From positions 806,001 to 870,000 of the forward strand of contig CP129482.1 of assembly GCA_030583925.1 (NCBI GenBank): a stretch of DNA of 64,000 nt, in the 5' to 3' direction. The notes below the pieces were generated by a model. The model was not told where the DNA came from. It was given only the letters and a program-made list of their open reading frames with translations, and searched no databases. The DNA comes from Anaerolineales bacterium. GTDB taxonomy: Bacteria; Chloroflexota; Anaerolineae; Anaerolineales; Villigracilaceae. Positions 51,445 to 60,160 of the stretch are shown in pieces (position 1 is the first letter of the stretch; each line of letters begins with the position of its first letter). The translations under genes were made by a program, and so were the position numbers.

Positions 51445-53364
51445 ATGAAAGCAAAAATCAGCGCAAGAGGCTATACCAATGTCATCCTCGTGCTAAACAT
51501 GAAACGCTTCATTGCCGCCGAGGATCAAAGAAGGTTCGAAACCATCCGCGGGACGCCCCAGTTTGCTGAAGTGCTTCGAAATGGCTGGTGGAATTCGAAA
51601 AACAAAAAAACGCCCTTCACAAGAAATGTCAATGAGGCAAGGCAAGACCAAGCCGAGAATAATATGTCCACTGAGCAGGTGGGGTTCGCAACAGGCGTAT
51701 TTCGCTCGCTCTTTCTTGAGGAACATGTGGTCCCAACCTACTTGCTAAGGAAAGAAAAGGTCACATTTCCAAAGGACTTGGTGGATAATTTTCAATTTCG
51801 CAATTTATTCCTGGATGCATGGAAAACCTGGAAGATTTACATACGACCTACCGTGACTGGCATGTTCATAATTCGCCTAACGCGGGAGTACAACAAACCT
51901 CGCGAACTTGTAAAAATAGCCGAAGACGTTTTGAAATTGAACGAGTCGCTCGATGTGCAAAGCGCAAGAGCCTGGCTTATTAAAAAAAGAGAGGAATTAA
52001 AAGACCAGCCTAACGAATTAAAAAAAGTACAAGGCTCGGTCTCAGCGTTCCTCAAGTGGCTGGGGAGCAAAGCCTCAGACAAGGGCGAACTGCTTTATAA
52101 CCCTGTTCAATGGAAAATAGCAATGGAGGTCGCTTCCTTATTCGTCAAGGCAACAGGCGAGATCCCTGTACCTGGTTCAGAACCGCTTCATTTATCCAAG
52201 CCCGAACCGCGATTATCCATACCGCTGCACGACTCCTATGTTGTTTATCATATTGATGATATTTTCGCAGATGAAACAATCGTCATAAAAGAAGAAAAAT
52301 CGAACAAACCGCAGCCGCGAGGGAATAACTCAAAGTCAAAGGGGAATCATCCTCCTCAACTGCTTGTCACGCCTGAAGCCTTGAATCATTCTCCATTAAT
52401 AAAGCGGGCATTGATCAATTTGCTGGAAGGAGCGATCCTGGAGCGCAGCGTGGATGCGGAAAATAACAATACTGAAAACAAGAACATCTCATTGAATTTT
52501 CCTGCACAACGATGGCAGGTCATTGATCAAATTATGGAAAGGAATCTGGCATCCTGGATGGGTGAAATTTCCCTGCTTACTTCGAGAACCGCTTTGCTCA
52601 TCCCATCGGGTAAGTATAAAAAAGATAACCTCCTTGTTTCCACTACGCCAGGCGCTACATTGAAAGTCAAGTATGCGCGATATTGGGGAGCCATTGAGCG
52701 CATGATTGAGTTTGGTATGGAAATCCGCACATTGGCGCAATTGGTTGAGCGGGCAAGTTATGAATCTCTGGAGCAAACAGCCCAAACTGTTGATACCGCC
52801 CGTAAATCGTTACAGGCTGGCGATATCGAGTTGGATAGTCATCTGCCTCAACATGTAAGCAGTGCGGGAAATTTACGCAGACTGGCGGCATTATCTCAAG
52901 GCATGAGTGATCCGTTGGTTTGGAGTCGATCCGAATATGCAATTGTCAAAGCCCAATATTTGTTGGAACAGTTAGGCGTTCCGACGTTGCTTACTCATAT
53001 TGACAGGAATATGACCAGTCTTAATGGTTTGGTTGACCATATAGATGAGCTGTATGCTTTGGACCTTGCAGAGAAAAACAATGATCTTTCCGCGGTTATG
53101 ACGCTTGGATTAACCGCAGTGTCTTTTATTCTGACCTTGATCATGTTACCGTCTTTTTGGACGGATCTTCAACAAATAGATACATCTGATCCAATCCTGG
53201 GAACAATGTTTAGTACAAGGTTATTAAATGCTATTGGCTATTCTGGAACTTTTGTCGGTTTAGCCTTGATTACATTTTCACTTGTAATTGGCTACAATTC
53301 GATTAAACATATAGGTCAAATTTGGAATGTTATTAAGCGCGCGCTCAAGCGAATGGGAAGATAA
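51445..53364 (+). CDS. Large hypothetical protein with two C-terminal membrane helices
   Basis: A 639-residue protein that I do not recognise. Residues 1-545 are soluble and mixed alpha/beta, with a Lys/Asn-rich linker near 285-310 (KSNKPQPRGNNSKSKGNH). Two hydrophobic helices follow near 553-573 (SAVMTLGLTAVSFILTLIML) and 598-622 (AIGYSGTFVGLALITFSLVIGY), and a basic tail ends it. AGGGAG precedes ATG 51445. It is the last gene before a strong terminator and belongs to the helicase-methylase operon by position. Such C-terminal helix pairs are seen in membrane-acting effectors, which is only a suggestion. Confidence 0.7.
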   Translation: MKAKISARGYTNVILVLNMKRFIAAEDQRRFETIRGTPQFAEVLRNGWWNSKNKKTPFTRNVNEARQDQAENNMSTEQVGFATGVFRSLFLEEHVVPTYLLRKEKVTFPKDLVDNFQFRNLFLDAWKTWKIYIRPTVTGMFIIRLTREYNKPRELVKIAEDVLKLNESLDVQSARAWLIKKREELKDQPNELKKVQGSVSAFLKWLGSKASDKGELLYNPVQWKIAMEVASLFVKATGEIPVPGSEPLHLSKPEPRLSIPLHDSYVVYHIDDIFADETIVIKEEKSNKPQPRGNNSKSKGNHPPQLLVTPEALNHSPLIKRALINLLEGAILERSVDAENNNTENKNISLNFPAQRWQVIDQIMERNLASWMGEISLLTSRTALLIPSGKYKKDNLLVSTTPGATLKVKYARYWGAIERMIEFGMEIRTLAQLVERASYESLEQTAQTVDTARKSLQAGDIELDSHLPQHVSSAGNLRRLAALSQGMSDPLVWSRSEYAIVKAQYLLEQLGVPTLLTHIDRNMTSLNGLVDHIDELYALDLAEKNNDLSAVMTLGLTAVSFILTLIMLPSFWTDLQQIDTSDPILGTMFSTRLLNAIGYSGTFVGLALITFSLVIGYNSIKHIGQIWNVIKRALKRMGR

Positions 53365-53383
53365 AGGCTGCCTTTGGTTCAAC

Positions 53384-53413
53384 AAAAAGAGCCTGACTGC
53401 GCAGGCTCTTTTT
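53384..53413. terminator. Bidirectional intrinsic terminator
   Basis: AAAAAGAGCCTG (53384-53395) and CAGGCTCTTTTT (53402-53413) with loop ACTGCG. U-runs on both strands. It ends the + strand defence operon 20 bp after its last stop codon. Confidence 0.92.
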
Positions 53414-53574
53414 GCATGGTACGGTGGTTCCATCGTGGCTACCTCCATTCGACGATTTGATAATGCTTTTCGTTCCCCTTACTTAATTCATCGGCGGCGC
53501 TCGGCTCCGCTGGTCGTTCGGGAGGAGGAACGGAACTGGCTTTTTGAGATTAGGCGATTGCATGGCTCACTTCC
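53414..53574. other. Short spacer between two convergent units
   Basis: About 160 bases without a gene. No repeat or regulatory signal could be assigned. Confidence 0.5.
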
Positions 53575-54246
53575 TTAAACTGCCAAGGGATACTTCTCGG
53601 GCTTGAGATTGTCGGCGCTGGCGTCTTTGGCGCTCCAAATCGTCTCGCTGTTGGGGAACAACTGGCTCATGCGATTGTCAATGGCTTGCTTTTCCCGTTC
53701 GCGTTCCTCTCGTTCGCGTTGGCGGGCTTTTTGGGCGGCAGGCGAGGGCTGGCGTTTGTGGACGACGACCGTTACAGGCTGGCTGGGTTGAATGGCTTGC
53801 GCTTTGGCATTCAGGATTTTGTACACGCCGATGGCGGCGGCGATCCCAGCGACGGTCAGCGCAACACCGATGGCGATCATCACGACCATCAACCCGAAGT
53901 TGAAGGTGTCGTACAAGCCTGCCTGAAAATCTGCCTTTTGCATGGCGGCGACGGTTGACTCGTTCAATTCCTGTTGTCGTTTGGCGGCAGCGTACTCCGC
54001 TTGTTGGTTCATCTGGTTGATCTGGTTCTCGGTCTGCGCCTTAAGAACTTGCAGGTCCAGATCCGCTTTCTGACGTTCGATGTCCGTTTGAACGTTCATC
54101 TCATACGCCGTCGCGGAGGCGATCTTGCCGTTGAGCCATTTGGCTTCTTTGAGGTTAGCTCCAAGAGCGACTGCACCCATCAAAACCACCATCGCGAGGA
54201 AGAATAACCATTTTGCGCCTGACGAATGTCCATTTTGGTTGTACAT
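53575..54246 (-). CDS. Membrane protein with coiled coil
   Basis: A 223-residue protein: N-terminal helix (about 12-30), a Gln/Glu-rich coiled coil (about 48-105, TDIERQKADLDLQVLKAQTE and beyond), a second helix (about 115-145, FGLMVVMIAIGVALTVAGIAAAIGVY), then a charged Arg/Glu tail (QREREEREREKQ). AAGGAG precedes ATG 54246. A 33-bp box of three direct repeats lies upstream and matches the one before the ATPase operon, so both are probably co-regulated. Function unknown; it could be the membrane end of the neighbouring system. Confidence 0.75.
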   Translation of the reverse strand: MYNQNGHSSGAKWLFFLAMVVLMGAVALGANLKEAKWLNGKIASATAYEMNVQTDIERQKADLDLQVLKAQTENQINQMNQQAEYAAAKRQQELNESTVAAMQKADFQAGLYDTFNFGLMVVMIAIGVALTVAGIAAAIGVYKILNAKAQAIQPSQPVTVVVHKRQPSPAAQKARQREREEREREKQAIDNRMSQLFPNSETIWSAKDASADNLKPEKYPLAV

Positions 54247-54328
54247 GGCAAACTCCTTTCTTTATGGATGCGCCAAGTGTACGACCGCTTTTTACAGGAG
54301 AGCCACAGGCGTCTCATGGTTGTCTTTT

Positions 54329-54361
54329 GGGTTTCTATATCTTTTCTCACGATTTTCTATC
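54329..54361 (-). promoter_or_regulatory. Three 11-bp direct repeats (box 1)
   Basis: On the - strand the 11-mers GATAGAAAATC, GTGAGAAAAGA and TATAGAAACCC follow one another without gaps. Heptamer plus four bases is the layout bound by OmpR/PhoB-type winged helices. The box ends 82 bases before ATG 54246. TTGATA and TATAGA inside it are 18 bp apart and could be the promoter. It shares period and ACCC ending with box 2 at 61369-61401. Confidence 0.65.
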
Positions 54362-54397
54362 AAAAATAAAAAGTGGATTGGAAACGCTCCAATCCAC
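54362..54397 (-). terminator. Intrinsic terminator of the ATPase/radical SAM operon
   Basis: On the - strand GTGGATTGG (54389-54397) pairs with CCAATCCAC (54373-54381), followed by UUUUUAUUUUUG. It ends the operon 30 bp after the radical SAM stop and abuts box 1. Confidence 0.9.
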
Positions 54398-54426
54398 CGT
54401 GAGGTTGGTTCAAATGTGACGCGGAT

Positions 54427-55968
54427 TCAAACAGGGGAAGATTCGGCTTGCAGATCCGCCTGAAGCAGTTGCAGCGCCTGTAACCTAACCAGTTCAGGAT
54501 AGATCGTTTTGTACACACTGCAATATGGCGATGAAACGTTCGATGTCCCCGTGATATTTTTTGCGTGGATGGGACACCCGCCCGCGCACCAGTAACGCCA
54601 TTCGCAGGTGTTGCATCCGTTGCGATGGTCAATCGGCGGGTTAGGGAAATCCTCGAAGCGGGGAGATTCGAGCATTTGCAGGGGAATCCCTGGCAGGTTG
54701 TAACCCGTCAACATGTGACAGGGCAAGACGCTTCCGTCGGTGTCAATGCTCAGGTAATTCCGCCCCGCGCCGCAGACGTGTTGATGCGCCGTGCCGAAGT
54801 TACTGCGGTCTATCAACCCTTCCATGAAGTTGTAATCGGGCAAATTCTCTTCGATGACCTTCAACGCCTCTTGCAGGGCGCGGGTCAAGGAAGTGTTGTC
54901 CGCCGCGAGGGTGTCGTCGAGGCTGTGGGGGCGATAGAAGTTCAGGTTCAGCATGAGGCGGTGTTCGAGCGCGAAAGCGACCAGCGCAGGCACGTCGTCC
55001 ACATTCAGGTGAGTGATCGTGGTGATCAAGTAGGGCTTGAGTCCCATTTCGAGCGCGAGTAGAACGGATTGGAACACCCGCTCGAAGGTCGGGTTGCCGT
55101 TGCGGACGGGACGCTGGCGGTCGTGTCCCTCGCCGAATCCATCCAGTGAAATCGAGAGACGGAAGCCTTCATCCTTGATGAATTGCAAGCGCTCACGATT
55201 GAGCAAAGTGGCGTTCGTGACGAGCACCTCGGTCAGATTCAGACCCGTTTCCTGCGCGCGCAGTTTCGCCCGCGCGTGCAAGGCGGGGATCAACTCCCAA
55301 TTCATGGTCGGTTCGCCGCCCGCGTATTTGATCTTGACTTCGGGATGCCCGTGCGTTTGCGCCAACTCGAAGAGACGATCCACCGCCTGTAAGCCTGTTT
55401 CCAGACTCATGCGGCGCATATCCTTGCTGACAAAGCAATGCGCGCAAGCCAGGTTACAGGCGCGGGTGAGGTACAGCCACGATTCAAGCGGCGAGGCGAC
55501 TTGAGGTAAAGCAGTAAGTTCAGGCTGGGTCGTTGCTTCTCGTAAAAGTCCGACCGCGTAGAATTGTGCAATGGCATTCTGCGCGTCGTGATCGTCAATG
55601 GAACTGGTCTGATCCCACTCGGCAGGGTCGCGCGGCTCGTTGAAGAAATCAAGGATTTCCTGCGCGGGAGCGTTCAGGACGAAAAGCGGCGCGCTTGCGT
55701 TTGTCAAGAGCGCCGCGGAATATTGATTATCGAGAGAGATGGAATAGGAACGCTGAATATTTCGCACCAAAACTTTGTTTTTTAGCGGGCGATATCTCCC
55801 CTTTCCGTTGTCATAGACCTCATCGTTTGCGTTGTATGAGTGACGATCAAGACGTTCATTTCCCTCCACTGAAATAGAGGCGGAACAAGCGCAGTCGCCA
55901 TCACACCCTCCATCGGAGTTTTGATGCTTTCTTTTGCTTGAGGCAGTAAAAAGAACTTTGGGTCTCAT
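54427..55968 (-). CDS. Radical SAM/SPASM peptide maturase-like protein
   Basis: A 513-residue enzyme from ATG 55968. The radical SAM motif is CNLACAHC (Cys171, 175, 178). A SPASM region near 400-485 (CGAGRNYLSIDTDGSVLPCH, NGCNTCEWRYWCAGGCPIHA, YCSVYK) binds extra Fe-S clusters. Residues 65-150 look like a PqqD-type peptide recognition domain (SAPLFVLNAPAQEILDFFNE). The first 40 residues include GGCDGDCACSAS, a cysteine-rich run not typical for the family. The enzyme should modify a peptide or protein through radical chemistry. No precursor gene is obvious nearby. It sits two bases after the STAND ATPase gene. Confidence 0.9.
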   Translation of the reverse strand: MRPKVLFTASSKRKHQNSDGGCDGDCACSASISVEGNERLDRHSYNANDEVYDNGKGRYRPLKNKVLVRNIQRSYSISLDNQYSAALLTNASAPLFVLNAPAQEILDFFNEPRDPAEWDQTSSIDDHDAQNAIAQFYAVGLLREATTQPELTALPQVASPLESWLYLTRACNLACAHCFVSKDMRRMSLETGLQAVDRLFELAQTHGHPEVKIKYAGGEPTMNWELIPALHARAKLRAQETGLNLTEVLVTNATLLNRERLQFIKDEGFRLSISLDGFGEGHDRQRPVRNGNPTFERVFQSVLLALEMGLKPYLITTITHLNVDDVPALVAFALEHRLMLNLNFYRPHSLDDTLAADNTSLTRALQEALKVIEENLPDYNFMEGLIDRSNFGTAHQHVCGAGRNYLSIDTDGSVLPCHMLTGYNLPGIPLQMLESPRFEDFPNPPIDHRNGCNTCEWRYWCAGGCPIHAKNITGTSNVSSPYCSVYKTIYPELVRLQALQLLQADLQAESSPV

Positions 55969-55970
55969 AA

Positions 55971-58934
55971 TCAATCAACAATCCAAAGGGCATGGTGTTC
56001 CATAGCCTTTTGTAACTCAGTTTTCTTTTTGCGGATTTTCTCGTTTTGAGCGGCTACTAATACGAAACCACATAATTGTTTGAGTGTCTTAACACTTAAG
56101 CGATTGAGCTCTTGAAATATTCTGTGTCTACCTTCATGTAAGCCGCGGTACTCCGGCGCAAACTCCGTGCTATATTCTAAGCTCATCATCAAATAGCGTG
56201 CGGCATCCGTTAAACTTGCCTCGTCGCTTTTTTCTTTCCAATTCCTCAAAGAAATAACCCCGCGCGCCATGTAGTATTTACCGATGTGAGACCATATGAT
56301 CGGATCTGATCTGGCTTTTTTTTCGTCCTTATACTTTCCTTTTGAAAACCAATATGGCGTAAGGATATCTAGTTTTTCAAATTCACTTGAGGCCTTCATT
56401 GCAAAGTCAATATTATCTGAAAAGTAACCCAACCAAACCCGATTACACATTGCATCTACCAAACGATAATTGATACCCCTATCTTTTGCCTTTTGTGATA
56501 CTTCCCACAGTAACTGAGCAGATTTTTCAAACCAATCTTGTTTCTGCGATAGATCATCCTCAACACGAGTGAGATCACGATAGATACACGCCTCCTCTAG
56601 TTTCAGATCAATTTCACGAGATGCTTCGAGCGCTTCAGTGCTTTGGCTTAAATTCGTGATAGCCTTTTGTGCGAGTTGAAGGTATTCTTTTTGCCTGGGG
56701 ATGTCTGGAAAGGAAAATGCAAAACGCCGTGTGGCTTCAGCAAGCGCCAAATATCCGAAATTTCGACCACGCCAGTAACCAACCTGTTTTGATACTTCAG
56801 AGATGTTTATAGCACTATTGGACTCCTTTTGAGACTCTTCAAAAGCGCCAATGGCAATATAGTGATGTGCTAACGAGCTGTGACTAAGTGCAATACGCGG
56901 GCCGATAGCTGTTCGATATCGCATTTGCAAGCCATCCCGCATGTTCCCAAGAGCATACTGAAAATATCCCATATGCATTTGCGAAAAACCTAAATCGTTT
57001 CGCAAAGTGGCTTCTTCATGGATGAAATTTGCAGAGCGGCTATAACGCAAACCCGATTGATAATCCTCAATGGCATTTTGAAACATATAGCGGGTTCGAT
57101 GCAAATATCCTCGTTGACGGAGCGCGAAGCTAATTGCTACATCCCTGAACCATCTAAGCCTATCATCTACTGATATTGCTTTTAATTTGTCAATTACATT
57201 TGTTAATATAGTTTCTGCATGATCGTGCTCTGATGATTTTCCGTAAACTAGTCCTGTGCCTCTCCAGGTCTCTAGTAAATTGTGCAAGATATCTTTTTGG
57301 TCGCTTGAAAGACTTGTGATGCTTGCCAAGTTATTTTCGAGATTTAGGATATCGTCCCAATAGTTTTGTCCAGTCGCTCCTTTGAGCCAGATTTCATGGA
57401 TCAACAATAACCCTTCAATAAACGGCTTCCAGAAATTGTTGTCGTCAAGTTCAAGCCAAAAATTGGTTAGTTCGATTTGGAGTGGAATTAGAATCTCGTC
57501 ATTGTTACTGGTGGCAGCTTCATGACTATAGCGGTAGTACATCTTTAAGCCGGCGAGGATAGGATCGTCCTCGTACCATTTTCTTTTACCTTCCTTTTTT
57601 ACCTGATTGCGCAAACGATAGTGAACGAACTCCGCTTTCAAGTGTTGGCGGGTTGTTTCAATCTCACGGATGGCGGAAATATAATTTTCGGAAGATTGGG
57701 CAGAACGTTCAAAACCCTCATGCGTGAGATTCAGAAGAACACCTTTGAGTTCCTCATCTTTTTTCCTGATAGCATTCGTGTAGTACTTGTGTATAGCTTC
57801 TGACGCATTTTGTTGATCCGCAGCAGGGCCTTCAGCCTCAACATCATATATATATTTTTTGCAGAGACCATACATTTCATCATGCAAAAATACTCGGTTA
57901 TCATTAGAAAATGTTTTTGTAAAGATCCAACCTTGAAGTTCTTCGAGCGCTTTTTCCGCATCTTGTATTTGTGGGTTATCACTGTCACGAATATTGGCTA
58001 GTAATTCGGCATTGATGCCTTTCCGAGTGCGCCCAACGGCATTGAGGGTTTCACCTAGTTCCCCGAATTCGGTCCTCAAATAATTTATGATATTTTCTTC
58101 AATGCCTTTTGTTTCTAGATCTGGTAAATCTATAAATTTCTGGAGTTTTTGTCGCATACGCAATTCCAGAAAAATTGCCAGCAGAATCGGGCGTCCCTGG
58201 CTGAGCTTATGAAGAGTAGAAATTTCATTTTCATCGAAAGGTTCACTATTTTCTCGCCCTGCCAATTTTCCCCATACTTTCGAGATATAGTCACGACATT
58301 CTTCAAGAGTGAAAAAATCTAATGGGATAGTGGTGAATGAAAAGTTATCGAAAAGCGGAGAAGCAGTTGTGCGTCCAGCAAATAATGCTGCACCACGCGG
58401 CAAATCGCCGATCCAGCTTTTGAGCCAGTCCCAAGCAGGAGCGAAGCGCGCGCCTGTAGGATAGACAAATAGTTCTACGGTATCAAATAAAAGGAGAACC
58501 CCGTGCTCAATGCTCATTTTTTTTACGCCATCAGCACAAGCCTTGAGTAGTTTCTTCAATTGTTCGTGACTTTCCCTGCTATCCCACCCACGCGCGGCAT
58601 CTAATCCTTCGCTTGCAGTAATAAATGGCTTGAAAAAGTGCTTGTTTTTCGTGTCCTTGAAACAGGCAAAGATCGCGCGTGCCAAACCCTCGGGAGAGTG
58701 ATTATGAAAATGGTACAGGTCAATCAAGTGCGTAGATCCACCGTCATATTTCAATTCCTCGATTGCAAGATCACGAATCTGCTCAAGTAGACGTGTTTTA
58801 CCAATGCCATATCCGCCGCTGAAGAAGACAGGATGGAATTGCCCGTCCTCCAACCAGCCGCGGACTTGATTTACGATTGTTTCCCGTCCAACGAATTTTT
58901 CGAGCCTTTTGAGCGAAAATGGTTCTGGAAACAT
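55971..58934 (-). CDS. STAND-type ATPase with helical repeat tail
   Basis: A 987-residue protein. FVGRE (residues 14-18) is followed by Walker A GGYGIGKT (40-47) and Walker B GVLLLFDTVE (Asp151), the signature of signal-transducing (STAND) ATPases. The region from about 560 to 880 is a helical repeat resembling TPRs (RQRGYLHRTRYMFQNAIEDY, LRNDLGFSQMHMGYFQYALG). STAND proteins use such repeats to sense a ligand and then oligomerise. No separate N-terminal effector domain is present. Third gene of the operon that starts at 61223, 20 bp after the 401-residue ATPase. Confidence 0.87.
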   Translation of the reverse strand: MFPEPFSLKRLEKFVGRETIVNQVRGWLEDGQFHPVFFSGGYGIGKTRLLEQIRDLAIEELKYDGGSTHLIDLYHFHNHSPEGLARAIFACFKDTKNKHFFKPFITASEGLDAARGWDSRESHEQLKKLLKACADGVKKMSIEHGVLLLFDTVELFVYPTGARFAPAWDWLKSWIGDLPRGAALFAGRTTASPLFDNFSFTTIPLDFFTLEECRDYISKVWGKLAGRENSEPFDENEISTLHKLSQGRPILLAIFLELRMRQKLQKFIDLPDLETKGIEENIINYLRTEFGELGETLNAVGRTRKGINAELLANIRDSDNPQIQDAEKALEELQGWIFTKTFSNDNRVFLHDEMYGLCKKYIYDVEAEGPAADQQNASEAIHKYYTNAIRKKDEELKGVLLNLTHEGFERSAQSSENYISAIREIETTRQHLKAEFVHYRLRNQVKKEGKRKWYEDDPILAGLKMYYRYSHEAATSNNDEILIPLQIELTNFWLELDDNNFWKPFIEGLLLIHEIWLKGATGQNYWDDILNLENNLASITSLSSDQKDILHNLLETWRGTGLVYGKSSEHDHAETILTNVIDKLKAISVDDRLRWFRDVAISFALRQRGYLHRTRYMFQNAIEDYQSGLRYSRSANFIHEEATLRNDLGFSQMHMGYFQYALGNMRDGLQMRYRTAIGPRIALSHSSLAHHYIAIGAFEESQKESNSAINISEVSKQVGYWRGRNFGYLALAEATRRFAFSFPDIPRQKEYLQLAQKAITNLSQSTEALEASREIDLKLEEACIYRDLTRVEDDLSQKQDWFEKSAQLLWEVSQKAKDRGINYRLVDAMCNRVWLGYFSDNIDFAMKASSEFEKLDILTPYWFSKGKYKDEKKARSDPIIWSHIGKYYMARGVISLRNWKEKSDEASLTDAARYLMMSLEYSTEFAPEYRGLHEGRHRIFQELNRLSVKTLKQLCGFVLVAAQNEKIRKKKTELQKAMEHHALWIVD

Positions 58935-58954
58935 GATATGAGGTCCCTCATCTT

Positions 58955-60160
58955 CTAAACGAAATAGGTGTTGCTCATATTAAACGAGTTGAAAACATGC
59001 TTGGTCAGCGATGATTCAGTGGGCAACATCCGTTGATACCATGCCTTCGCTGATGGATATTCCTCCTGTAATTTTATGCTTATTTTTTGCAATTGCTCCA
59101 TATATGTGGTCTCTTGTCCTTTCAGAACTAGATATTTACGAATAGCATGAATTAAGGATTGATTAAGCTGATATCCTTTACCTTCATAACGTAAAAGATA
59201 ACTTTCCAATAAAAGGTTGATGAGCCTATTTGTTTTTGCACGCCGTTCGGGATCATCATTGCCATAGATATACTCATCTACATCGGGAATGCGAAATGGG
59301 ATATTCACAAGGGCTAACTTTTCGATGGAGGGACGGATGTGCTCCAGGTCTTCCCTTCTAGTTTCTTCTGGCAGCGCGTCCTGAATAATAATATTTATGG
59401 CGTCGTCCAGAGCGGCAGGTAGAGGTTTTTTTGTTTCTGCCATTACGCGTACGATGAGAGGATTACCGCCGCTTAAATCTGTTATCGCAGCGTATTCGCT
59501 TCGGTCGCGCTTCGATTTTCCTTGTTTATCAAGTTTCTCTAACTGTTCCGTTATAAAATCATCTTGTAGTGGACCAAGTTCGATGATATCTGCGTTGATC
59601 AATTCGGGTCGCGACCAAATGGGGCGCTTGCCGCGCCCGGATAAGATAACGAAGACGCGCTCAGAAGCCAAGATGGGCGCCAAAATATATTTTTCAAACT
59701 CGATTCGAATCTCGTTGGAGCATTCATAAATCGAGTCCACTAACAGAACAGGAATTGTTTTCAATGCCCGGTATGCCAGCCCGCGTGCAAAGTAATCCTT
59801 TTGAAAATCTCGATCACCTGTTTCAATGGGTTCGATTTCTAAATAGTTCGTCAGGCGGTTCAATATGTCGGGAATATCGTTTTTTTGAAACCGCCTTTCT
59901 GTATTTAACCAAATATTTCTATGATTCCTGAATTCAGGCGCAGAATAAGGAAAAAGACTGATCAAAAATGGGCGCAGTTCCCTTGCTTCATTTAAACGTC
60001 TGTAAAGTTCAAATAAAAAAGTAGTTTTGCCACTGCCGCGTTCCCCCTCGAAAATGAGGACGCCTCTATTTTTTTCATTTAGAGTCGTGTGCACGCGCTC
60101 GAATTCTGGGTCCCGATCTGTAAACTCGGTGGAGTTGAATGTTTTATATGGCTGTGACAT
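58955..60160 (-). CDS. P-loop ATPase (AAA/STAND-like)
   Basis: A 401-residue protein with Walker A GERGSGKT (39-46) and Walker B TIPVLLVDSIYE (Asp142). TDRDPEFERV at the start matches the region before the P-loop of AAA/NACHT-like ATPases, and ADIIELGPLQDDFITEQLEKL, then ITDLSGGNPLIVRVMAE is the helical lid. The C-terminal 100 residues form a winged-helix-like end. It overlaps the upstream ATPase gene by 17 bp. Likely works in one complex with its neighbours. Confidence 0.82.
   Translation of the reverse strand: MSQPYKTFNSTEFTDRDPEFERVHTTLNEKNRGVLIFEGERGSGKTTFLFELYRRLNEARELRPFLISLFPYSAPEFRNHRNIWLNTERRFQKNDIPDILNRLTNYLEIEPIETGDRDFQKDYFARGLAYRALKTIPVLLVDSIYECSNEIRIEFEKYILAPILASERVFVILSGRGKRPIWSRPELINADIIELGPLQDDFITEQLEKLDKQGKSKRDRSEYAAITDLSGGNPLIVRVMAETKKPLPAALDDAINIIIQDALPEETRREDLEHIRPSIEKLALVNIPFRIPDVDEYIYGNDDPERRAKTNRLINLLLESYLLRYEGKGYQLNQSLIHAIRKYLVLKGQETTYMEQLQKISIKLQEEYPSAKAWYQRMLPTESSLTKHVFNSFNMSNTYFV

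Noticed and set aside
43474..53364. BREX or DISARM system
   Set aside because: Helicase and methylase fit in part, but no PglZ, BrxC, BrxA/B, DrmA/B or DUF1998 protein is present.
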